A program made the position numbers and the translations under genes. Source: Siphonodentalium dalli (Eukaryota > Mollusca > Scaphopoda > Gadilida > Siphonodentaliidae). Taken from it: a stretch of 64,000 nucleotides of DNA. The notes below the pieces were generated by a model. It had not been told where the DNA came from and did not search any database. It saw only the letters and a program-made list of their open reading frames with translations. Below, in pieces: positions 51,501 to 63,500 of this stretch. Where the stretch lies: NCBI GenBank assembly GCA_032622095.1, contig CP136066.1:231264961-231328960 (forward strand), written 5' to 3'. Every line of letters starts with the position of its first letter. The first letter of the stretch is position 1.

Positions 51501-54500
51501 GGTTCATACACCTAGCTGAGAGTAAAATTCCATAGAGGATCTCACATGAGTTTCTATTTTATACGGAATTTATCAACCGAGTTCACTAAATTCGATTTGA
51601 GCCGAGGTTTACCGAGGCTCAAATAGAATTTAGTGGACGAGGTTGATAAATTACGTATAAAATAGGACGAGTGTGAGATACTTTTTATCACATGATCAAA
51701 TAAACGCGAAGCAATGCGAAATATCCATCGAAAACAACGATAAAAACCGCAGCGATCGCAAGTCATTTGAAGAACGATGTGACGTCATCGCACGCGCTGA
51801 TATTAAACGTGTCTCTTATCGATAATTATGAAACTGCTTTTATGGGCAAATTATGTGATAAATAACTTTTCCATACTTTTTCAAGACTTTCGGACAAATT
51901 TTCGAAGACTTTTCAGTGAAAAAATTCCATAACTTTTCCATACCTCGTACCTAGCTAAACAATGAGGAAGACCAATATATAAATTTCCAGGTTGTTTAGA
52001 CAGAGCACACATATACGATAGTTAAAATGAGCCCTTTATCTCTTTATCTGCAAAGATGCATTTAACTAATTAAGCTGATATGAACAATAAATCATAAATA
52101 GATATACCCAGAGTTTAATGTTCAAGCACCTCATTTGTTATGCCATCCATGTGACTTTTTGATTTAGCGTGGCTGATGAGTGCCGCTTCGCCCATGTTGG
52201 CAATATCCATTAATTCTCCGGATTTAACACAAAGTCGGCATTTTGCCTTCATCCGGGTCTCTGGTACCCGATCTGTCCATGCTTCAAACCGCGTATCCGT
52301 GACCCATTTGTCACGGAAGACACAGTTTCCAGGCATATTTGTTTACTATTACTATTTAGGTCAAATTCTGATATATTTAACGGTCAAACAGGAGTTCCGG
52401 TAAGGGAGACAATTTGTGTTTTGGCATACCGTAAAACGTGTAGTTCAACTACGACTACAGAGATGGTATCGCAAGCTTACACGATAAGATCGGAAAGTAA
52501 CAGCGTTTATTTACCTAAGAACTCGGCCTTGGGATATTCCATGACTTTTCAAGACCTTGAATCTCGGGGTAACTTATTTTCAAGACTTTTCCCATAGTAG
52601 GGTGAAAAAAGGTCCCATTTTCCAGACTTTTCAAGGGTATTGAATCAAAAATTTCGAATTCCTTAACTTTTCCAGGATTCCAGACCCGCGTACGAACCCT
52701 GTATAATGTAATACAAGCCTGAGTTTAGTGTGCCTGTCATTGCAGAATGACATAGACTCAGATGAAATTTCCCAAATTGTGAATATTGTGATGTACACCC
52801 ATTTGGAACCTCGATTATGCAATGTGTCATCTGGCAATTTGGGAATATAGAGAAACTAAACTATAAAAAGAAATAGAATCAATGTGAAGAAGTTTCTATA
52901 GAAATTTGATAATAAAGAAACTTTTCAGAGAAGATAGGTCTTAGTTCTAATCAGAATGAGGTCCCCAGAGGGTGAATTTAGTGATTCTAGCCCACTATGC
53001 AGGATAGGTCACTAAATTCACCCTCCAGGGACGACCTCATTCTGCAAATGACAGACACACTGAACTCAGACTTGGTGCCGCTTCTTCCTCTATTGTCACA
53101 TATTAATAATGTGACTTCTCGGATTTTCTCCATGCTTTTCCAGTTTACATAGGTGGCCTAACTAAAATAAGACAAGCTCTGCATTACAGAGTCTAAAGAA
53201 AATATTGGGCTACTCAGAATCATTAATTCAGTGTCAGCCAATCACAACATTTAACATGAAATTAATGAAACAAATCAGGCGATTATCGTAATTCTGCGAC
53301 ACCCCAGTTTCTTGCTACATAGCTAAAAATTCCTGTCACATTGCTAATTTCACAGTGTTTTCCTACCATCATAAACAGAATTCGAAAAAAAAAATTCTTT
53401 TATTGACTGAGAAAAAAAATATTTTTGTTTGGGTGTAAATTCATCCTATATCACTATCAGCCTCACAACAGAGCTACATTATCACCAATTAACCCTTTAC
53501 CCAACAAACCGGCCAAAACCGGCCAAATAAAGCTTCAACAGCCTAACATATCTTCGGTCTGTCTCAATATAACCATACAAATATGGATATCATTGGAACC
53601 GGCTCCTTGACCACATTGTGATAGTTACAGTTAGCCCTGTGCCAATGCATTCTCTTATATATGCGAGTCGACCATAGGTCGCCTCGCATATATAAGAGAA
53701 TGCATTGGCCTAAAAAAAATCTTTTTTTAACACTTTTTACCATTTTTTCTTACATTCTTTAACAATTTTATAATTTTTAATGTGTTAAGCCAATGCATTC
53801 TCTTATATATGCGAGGCGACCTATGGTCGACTCGCATATATAAGAGAATGCATTGGCACAGGGCCGTTCTGTTGGGTAAAGGGTTAACAGTCATTTTTGT
53901 TTTCCTTCAGAAATTGAGATCTTCCGGGCTGCAGCTAATGATCTCCATGATTACGAGCGATTTGCTCAAATTACGGGAGATGATGCAGCAAAAATGTAAG
54001 TTGTGTAAATTTGAGATCTCCGTCTCTTCATTCTCTATCTCGATCATGGTGGAGTCCAAAGCAGCTATTTTGTATGAAGCAGTCCCCTGTTTCACAATGA
54101 GTCGCAGTTACAAAAACCCGCGCATACCACTGAAAACACTTCAACTGACGAGAATTGGACATACGACAACCCATAACCAAATTTGGTATGTTAGTTTACC
54201 ACACCAAAATACAGATCAAGTTCGAATATGGGTTTCGTCCACGTGATTTTGACTGAGTTATGCCCCTTTTTCGACTTAGATTTTACCTGATATGCAGTTT
54301 CCAGATGATAACTTAAGATTGAATCGAGTGAACTGAACCAAATTTGGCATACAGATCAAGTTCAAATATGGGTTATTAAACCTTGCCCCACACTACTCCA
54401 GAAACGGGCGTATTATGTTGTTTCCTTTATTACACTTATAGACTTTCACATATTACCTTCTAAACCAGGGTTCATGCTGTCGCCATTGCTGTTACCCAAC

Positions 54501-57500
54501 AAAACGGCCAAAACCTGCCAAATAAAGCTTCAACAGCCTAAAATATCTTCGGTCTGTCTCAATAGAACCATACAAATATGGATATCATTGGAACCGGCTC
54601 CTTGATCACATTGTGATAGTTACAGTTATGCCCTGTGCCAATGCATTCTCTTATATATGCGAGGCCTAAAAAAAATCTTTTTTTAACACTTTTTACCATT
54701 TTTTCTTACATTCTTTAACAATTTTTAATGTATTAAGCCAATGCATTCTCTTATATATGCGAGGCGACCTATGGTCGACTCACATATATAAGAGAATGCA
54801 TTGGCACAGGGCCCTTCTGTTGGGTAAAGGGTTAAACTATTTCCCCTTTGGCAAAAAAATTGGCAATATAATATTGAATTGAATGGCCTCCCTGGAGTTA
54901 GCAGTATAATTAATTCACAGCTTAATATGTCATAAGTATGCCTTTATCGCTTGCAGTGAATACAGATTTGGGTTGCAATGTGATACGCTCATGTGTTGAT
55001 TTGTATTGTGAAAACAAAGTAAGCTTCTGTTTATGACACAATCAAGATTTAACGACAGCCATGTCATATTATTGATATACTCATATGTAGTAGTGAATTG
55101 ATAGTATGTGCTTAAATTTATACTCGAAATGAATCCAGTGAGGCAAACGGTAAAAATAAAGTTGTTGGCACACTCAAATTTAAAGTGGCACAAACAAATT
55201 GTAAATGGCACAACATTTGGCACATGAACTTTTTGGGCCAGCGTGGATCCTGTTCTAATCTCATAAAATTTCATATTCAAAAGTCATAAGACAAGTTGGC
55301 TATCCAGTACCAGATAAGAGGGCAGAGATTGTATTGTTCCAGGGCTTATAAAATGTACGTGAATCAGAATCTATTCTTGCAAATGAGGTTCCCAGAGGGT
55401 GAATTTGGTGGTGCTAACTATGCTATGCGGGATAGCGTCACTACATTCACCATCTGAGGACCTCATTCTGCAAATGACACGCACACTAAACTCAGGCTTG
55501 ATCAGTAATGTAAGACATCCATCTCAAACCTCACTGATAAAGTTTAATGTTTAACCCACAGGGAACCTCACACAGATGGAAGCATGCACTGCAGAGTGTC
55601 GTCTGCTCCAGTCTATGTGGGGCTCTCTATGGGTTAGAGATTACATTATCATAGGTGCTACAGGATGTTTCTTTTATTTTGGTTAAAAAATAAATCTTTC
55701 AAAATTTAAAGCTATATGAACAATAAATATTGCAATTCTGCATTCCTGTCACATTCACATCAACTTCAATGAGAAGATACAGGGAGAGGCAAACTTTTTA
55801 AAGATCGTATACTGTTGCCCTGTGCAAATACTTTCTCTTATATATGCGAGTCGACCATTGGTCGCCTCGCATATATAAGAGAATGCATTGGCCTAACAAT
55901 TTTTTATCATTGTTTTTAATATTTTTTATTTTTTTTATTTTAGGACATAAAATAAAAAACATCCATTACCCTGCAGGGAGCCCCACACATATATAGAATC
56001 ATATAGAAGCATGTCGTCTGCTCATGTTTGTCTGGGGCTCTGTATAGGTGAAATTATAAAATTGTTGAAGAATACAAGAAAAAATTATTCAAATTGTAAA
56101 AAATTGTTAGTCCAATGCATTCTCTTATATATGCGAGGCGACCTATGGTCGACTCGCATATATAAGAGAATGCATTGGCACAGGGTATATGCATTCTGCA
56201 TTCCTGTCACATCCACATCAACTCATTTGAGGGAACCTTTTTTAAGATCTTAAAGTAAGATGTCACTGTTGAGAAATTGACTAAATTGAGAAAAGTTATA
56301 ATTAAAGCACAAGCAGTCACAAGACTTGCTCTCATTGCATTGAATTTTTAAACAATTTCCAGGGTATGCCCTTCTGACCACCTCTAATATGGAACGAGTG
56401 ATACTCCATATACCATTCCCACCCAACTTGTGGCATATCATAATTCATTTTTGATTCTCGTACCATCAAACTTGTGGATCAATTTTGATTCTTGCAAAAA
56501 TGTATGGATTTTAAGGCCTGTTGTTCAAACTTGGCAACTCGCACATTCGGATTTACATCAATCGTATTATGATTTTACACAAACTTCCGCTACTGTCATA
56601 GTTTTATATTTACATACACTTGATGTTGCATCCGTGTTTTCCATATGACAGACAGTGAATGTTGTTCATAGGCCTATGAACACATTGACAATGGAAATCG
56701 CGGGAGTTTGTCCAATATGAACGATTCATAGAATCACATTTGAATTGGAAGTGTGCCAGAAGAAATTTGGGTATGATGTTACATTCAGTCCTGAGAATAA
56801 GGTGCCTTTCATAGCGTGCTAGCATCACTAATTTTACCCTCTGGGGACCTCATTCTGCTTAGGCCTCATCTTCTCTGGAAAGTTTCTTTATTATAAAATT
56901 TCTATAGAAACTTCTTCACATAGATTCTATTTCTTTTTTAGTTTAGTTTCTCTATATCCCCAAATTGGCAGATGACACATTGCATAAACGAGGTTCCCAA
57001 TGGGAGTACATCACAATATTCTTCAATCTTAGGCTATGTCTCCCATAGCTGATGAGGCCATGCAGAATGAGGTCCCCAGAGGGTGAATTTAGTGATGCTA
57101 GCCTGCTATGCGGGATAGCATCACTAAATTCACCCTCTGAGGACCTCATTCTGCAAATGACAGACACACTAAACTCATGCTTGGTTACTTGATATGATTT
57201 AGCATGGAATACGTCAGTGTGATAGCTGGTTTGATATGATTTAGCATGGGATACCTCAGTGTGATAGCTGGTTTGATATGATTTAGCATGGAATACGTCA
57301 GTGTGATAGCTGGTTTGATATGATTTAGCATGGAATACGTCAGTGTGATAGCTGGTTTGATATGATTTAGCATGGAATACCTCAGTGTGATAGCTGGTTT
57401 GATATGATTTAGCATGGGATACCTCAGTGTGATAGCTGGTTTGATATGATTTAGCATGGGATACCTCAGTGTGATAGCTGGTTTGATATGATTTAGCATG

Positions 57501-60500
57501 GGATACCTCAGTGTGATAGCTGGTTTGATATGATTTAGCATGGGATACCTCAGTGTGATAGCTGGTTTGATATGATTTAGCATGGAATACCTCAGTGTGA
57601 TAGCTGGTTTGATATGATTTAGCATGGAATACGTCAGTGTGATAGCTGGTTTGATATGATTTAGCATGGGATACCTCAGTGTGATAGCTGGTTTGATATG
57701 ATTTAGCATGGAATACGTCAGTGTGATAGCTGGTTTGATATGATTTAGCATGGAATACGTCAGTGTGATAGCTGGTTTGATATGATTTAGCATGGAATAC
57801 GTCAGTGTGATAGCTGGTTTGATATGATTTAGCATGGAATACCTCAGTGTGATAGCTGGTTTGATATGATTTAGCATGGAATACCTCAGTGTGATAGCTG
57901 GTTTGATATGATTTAGCATGGAATACCTCAGTGTGATAGCTGGTTTGATATGATTTAGCATGGGATACCTCAGTGTGATAGCTGCTTTGATATGATTTAG
58001 CATGGAATACGTCAGTGTGATAGCTGGTTTGATATGATTTAGCATGGAATACGTCAGTGTGATAGCTGGTTTGATATGATTTAGCATGGAATACGTCAGT
58101 GTGATAGCTGGTTTGATATGATTTAGCATGGGATACCTCAGTGTGATAGCTGGTTTGATATGATTTAGCATGGAATATGTCAGTGTGATAGCTGGTTTGA
58201 TATGATTTAGCATGGAATACGTCAGTGTGATAGCTGGTTTGATATGATTTAGCATGGGATACCTCAGTGTGATAGCTGGTTTGATATGATTTAGCATGGG
58301 ATACCTCAGTGTGATAGCTGGTTTGATATGATTTAGCATGGGATACGTCAGTGTGATAGCTGGTTTGATATGATTTAGCATGGAATACGTCAGTGTGATA
58401 GCTGCTTTGATATGATTTAGCATGGAATACGTCAGTGTGATAGCTGGTTTGATATGATTTAGCATGGGATACCTCAGTGTGATAGCTGCTTTGATATGAT
58501 TTAGCATGGAATACGTCAGTGTGATAGCTGGTTTGATATGATTTAGCATGGGATACCTCAGTGTGATAGCTGGTTTGATATGATTTAGCATGGGATACCT
58601 CAGTGTGATAGCTGGTTTGATATGATTTAGCATGGGATACCTCAGTGTGATAGCTGGTTTGATATGATTTAGCATGGGATACCTCAGTTTGATAGCTGGT
58701 TTGATATGATTTAGCATGGGATACCTCAGTGTGATAGCTGGTTTGATATGATTTAGTATGGGATGCCTCACTATGATAGCTGGTTTGATATGATTTAGCA
58801 TGGGATACCTCAGTGTGATAGCTGGTTTGATATGATTTAGCATGGGATACCTCAGTGTGATAGCTGGATTGATATGATTTAGCATGGAATACGTCAGTGT
58901 GATAGCTGCTTTGATATGATTTAGCATGGGATACCTCAGTGTGATAGCTGGTTTGATATGATTTAGCATGGGATACCTCAGTGTGATAGCTGCTTTGATA
59001 TGATTTAGCATGGGATACCTCAGTGTGATAGCTGGATTGATATGATTTAGCATGGAATACGTCAGTGTGATAGCTGCTTTGATATGATTTAGCATGGAAT
59101 ACGTCAGTGTGATAGCTGGTTTGATATGATTTAGCATGGGATACCTCAGTGTGATAGCTGGTTTTATATGATTTAGCATGGGATACCTCAGTGTGATAGC
59201 TGCTTTGATATGATTTAGCATGGAATACCTCAGTGTGATAGCTGGTTTGATATGATTTAGCATGGGATACCTCAGTGTGATAGCTGCTTTGATATGATTT
59301 ATCATGGGATACCTCAGTGTGATAGCTGGTTTGATATGATTTAGCATGGGATACCTCAGTGTGATAGCTGGTTTGATATGATTTAGCATGGGATACCTCA
59401 GTGTGATAGCTGCTTTGATATGATTTAGCATGGAATACCTCAGTGTGATAGCTGGTTTGATATGATTTAGCATGGGATACCTCAGTGTGATAGCTGCTTT
59501 GATATGATTTAGCATGGGATACCTCAGTGTGATAGCTGGTTTGATATGATTTAGCATGGAATACGTCAGTGTGATAGCTGGTTTGATATGATTTAGCATG
59601 GGATACCTCAGTGTGATAGCTGCTTTGATATGATTTAGCATGGGATACCTCAGTGTGATAGCTGCTTTGATATGATTTATCATGGGATACCTCAGTATGA
59701 TAGCTGCTTTGATATGATTTAGCATGGGATACCTCAGTATGATAGCTGCTTTGATATGATTTAGCATGGGATACCTCAGTGTGATAGCTGGTTTGATATG
59801 ATTTAGCATGGGATACCTCAGTGTGATAGCTGGTTTGATATGATTTAGCATGGAATACGTCAGTGTGATAGCTGGTTTGATATGATTTAGCATGGGATAC
59901 CTCAGTGTGATAGCTGGTTTGATATGATTTAGCATGGGATACCTCAGTGTGATAGCTGGTTTGATATGATTTAGCATGGAATACGTCAGTGTGATAGCTG
60001 CTTTGATATGATTTAGCATGGAATACGTCAGTGTGATAGCTGGTTTGATATGATTTAGCATGGAATACGTCAGTGTGATAGCTGGTTTGATATGATTTAG
60101 CATGGAATACGTCAGTGTGATAGCTGGTTTGATATGATTTAGCATGGAATACGTCAGTGTGATAGCTGGTTTGATATGATTTAGCATGGAATACGTCAGT
60201 GTGATAGCTGGTTTGATATGATTTAGCATGGAATACGTCAGTGTGATAGCTGGTTTGATATGATTTAGCATGGAATACGTCAGTGTGATAGCTGGTTTGA
60301 TATGATTTAGCATGGAATACGTCAGTGTGATAGCTGGTTTGATATGATTTAGCATGGAATACGTCAGTGTGATAGCTGGTTTGATATGATTTAGCATGGA
60401 ATACGTCAGTGTGATAGCTGCTTTGATATGATTTAGCATGGAATACCTCAGTTTGATAGCTGGTTTGATATGATTTAGCATGGAATACGTCAGTGTGATA

Positions 60501-63500
60501 GCTGGTTTGATATGATTTAGCATGGGATACCTCAGTGTGATAGCTGCTTTGATATGATTTAGCATGGAATACGTCAGTGTGATAGCTGGTTTGATATGAT
60601 TTAGCATGGAATACGTCAGTGTGATAGCTGGTTTGATATGATTTAGCATGGGATACCTCAGTGTGATAGCTGGTTTGATATGATTTAGCATGGAATACGT
60701 CAGTGTGATAGCTGGTTTGATATGATTTAGCATGGAATACGTCAGTGTGATAGTTGGTTTGATATGATTTAGCATGGAATACGTCAGTGTGATAGCTGCT
60801 TTGATATGATTTAGCATGGAATACGTCAGTGTGATAGTTGGTTTGATATGATTTAGCATGGAATACCTCAGTGTGATAGCTGGTTTGATATGATTTAGCA
60901 TGGGATACCTCAGTGTGATAGCTGGTTTGATATGATTTAGCATGGAATACGTCAGTGTGATAGCTGGTTTGATATGATTTAGCATGGAATATGTCAGTGT
61001 GATAGCTGGTTTGATATGATTTAGCATGGGATACCTCAGTGTGATAGCTGGTTTGATATGATTTAGCATGGAATACGTCAGTGTGATAGCTGCTTTGATA
61101 TGATTTAGCATGAGATACCTCAGTGTGATAGCTGGTTTGATATGATTTAGCATGGAATACGTCAGTGTGATAGCTGGTTTGATATGATTTAGCATGGAAT
61201 ATGTCAGTGTGATAGCTGCTTTGATATGATTTAGCATGGAATACGTCAGTGTGATAGCTGCTTTGATATGATTTAGCATGGGATACCTCAGTGTGATAGC
61301 TGCTTTGATATGATTTAGCATGGAATACGTCAGTGTGATAGCTGGTTTGATATGATTTAGCATGGAATACGTCAGTGTGATAACTGGTTTGATATGATTT
61401 AGCATGGAATACGTCAGTGTGATAGCTGGTTTGATATGATTTAGCATGGAATACGTCAGTGTGATAGCTGGTTTGATATGATTTAGCATGGAATACGTCA
61501 GTGTGATAGCTGGTTTGATATGATTTAGCATGGAATACGTCAGTGTGATAGCTGGTTTGATATGATTTAGCATGGAATACGTCAGTGTGATAGCTGGTTT
61601 GATATGATTTAGCATGGAATACGTCAGTGTGATAGCTGGTTTGATATGATTTAGCATGGAATACGTCAGTGTGATAGCTGGTTTGATATGATTTAGCATG
61701 GGATACCTCAGTGTGATAGCTGCTTTGATATGATTTAGCATGGAATATGTCAGTGTGATAGCTGGTTTGATATGATTTAGCATGGGATACGTCAGTGTGA
61801 TAGCTGGTTTGATATGATTTAGCATGGGATACGTCAGTGTGATAGCTGCTTTGATATGATTTAGCATGGGATACCTCAGTGTGATAGCTGGTTTGATATG
61901 ATTTAGCATGGAATACGTCAGTGTGATAGCTGGTTTGATATGATTTAGCATGGGATACCTCAGTGTGATAGCTGCTTTGATATGATTTAGCATGGAATAC
62001 GTCAGTGTGATAGCTGATTTGATATGATTTAGCATGGGATACGTCAGTGTGATAGCTGGTTTGATATGATTTAGCATGGGATACCTCAGTGTGATAGCTG
62101 GTTTGATATGATTTAGCATGGAATACGTCAGTGTGATAGCTGGTTTGATATGATTTAGCATGGAATACGTCAGTGTGATAGCTGGTTTGATATGATTTAG
62201 CATGGGATACCTCAGTGTGATAGCTGGTTTGATATGATTTAGCATGGAATACGTCAGTGTGATAGCTGGTTTGATATGATTTAGCATGGGATACCTCAGT
62301 GTGATAGCTGGTTTGATATGATTTAGCATGGGATACCTCAGTGTGATAGCTGATTTGATATGATTTAGCATGGGATACCTCAGTGTGGTAGCTGGTTTGA
62401 TATGATTTAGCATGGAATACGTCAGTGTGATAGCTGGTTTGAAATGATTTAGCATGGAATACGTCAGTGTGATAGCTGGTTTGATATGATTTAGCATGGG
62501 ATACCTCAGTGTGATAGCTGGTTTGATATGATTTAGCATGGAATACGTCAGTGTGATAGCTGGTTTGATATGATTTAGCATGGAATACGTCAGTGTGATA
62601 GCTGGTTTGATATGATTTAGCATGGGATACCTCAGTGTGATAGCTGATTTGATATGATTTAGCATGGGATACCTCAGTGTGGTAGCTGGTTTGATATGAT
62701 TTAGCATGGAATACGTCAGTGTGATAGCTGGTTTGATATGATTTAGCATGGAATACGTCAGTGTGATAGCTGGTTTGATATGATTTAGCATGGAATACGT
62801 CAGTGTGATAGCTGGTTTGATATGATTTAGCATGGAATACGTCAGAGTGATAGCTGCTTTGATATGATTTAGCATGGAATACGTCAGTGTGATAGCTGGT
62901 TTGATATGATTTAGCATGGGATACCTCAGTGTGATAGCTGGTTTGATATGATTTAGCATGGAATACGTCAGTGTGATAGCTGGTTTGATATGATTTAGCA
63001 TGGGATACCTCAGTGTGATAGCTGGTTTGATATGATTTAGCATGGAATACGTCAGTGTGATAGCTCTTTTGATATGATTTAGCATGGAATACGTCAGTGT
63101 GATAGCTGGTTTGATATGATTTAGCATGGGATACCTCAGTGTGATAGCTGCTTTGATATGATTTAGCATGGGATACCTCAGTGTGGTAGCTGGTTTGATA
63201 TGATTTAGCATGGGATACCTCAGTGTGATAGCTCTTTTGATATGATTTAGCATGGAATATATCAGTGTGATAGCTGGTTTGATATGATTTAGCATGGGAT
63301 ACCTCAGTGTGATAGCTCTTTTGATATGATTTAGCATGGAATATATCAGTGTGATAGCTGGTTTGATATGATTTAGCATGGAATACGTCAGTGTGATAGC
63401 TGGTTTGATATGATTTAGCATGGAATACCTCAGTATGATAGCTGGTTTGATATGATTTAGTATGGGATGCCTCACTATGATAGCTGGTTTATTGTTTTTT

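Larger units (their letters stand above)
50564..52701 (-). mobile_element. hAT-like element with one terminus expanded into a tandem array
   Basis: The right end, read on the minus strand, starts CAGGGTTCGTACGCGGGTCT; the left end starts CAGGGTTCATACACCTAGC. Subterminal ttttccatgacttttcaaga-type repeats are at 51860-51940 and 52540-52680. A transposase N-terminal remnant is inside. Clear 8-bp target duplications were not found, perhaps because the left end was amplified. Confidence 0.7.

Noticed and set aside
52115-52336. Host zinc-finger gene on the minus strand
   Set aside because: It is a BED/TTF-like finger alone, inside an element with hAT-type ends and subterminal repeats; no further exon is recognisable.
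53782-54246. 154-codon frame across exon 14
   Set aside because: It is in a different frame from exon 14 and is composed of the end of a MITE and an intronic repeat.
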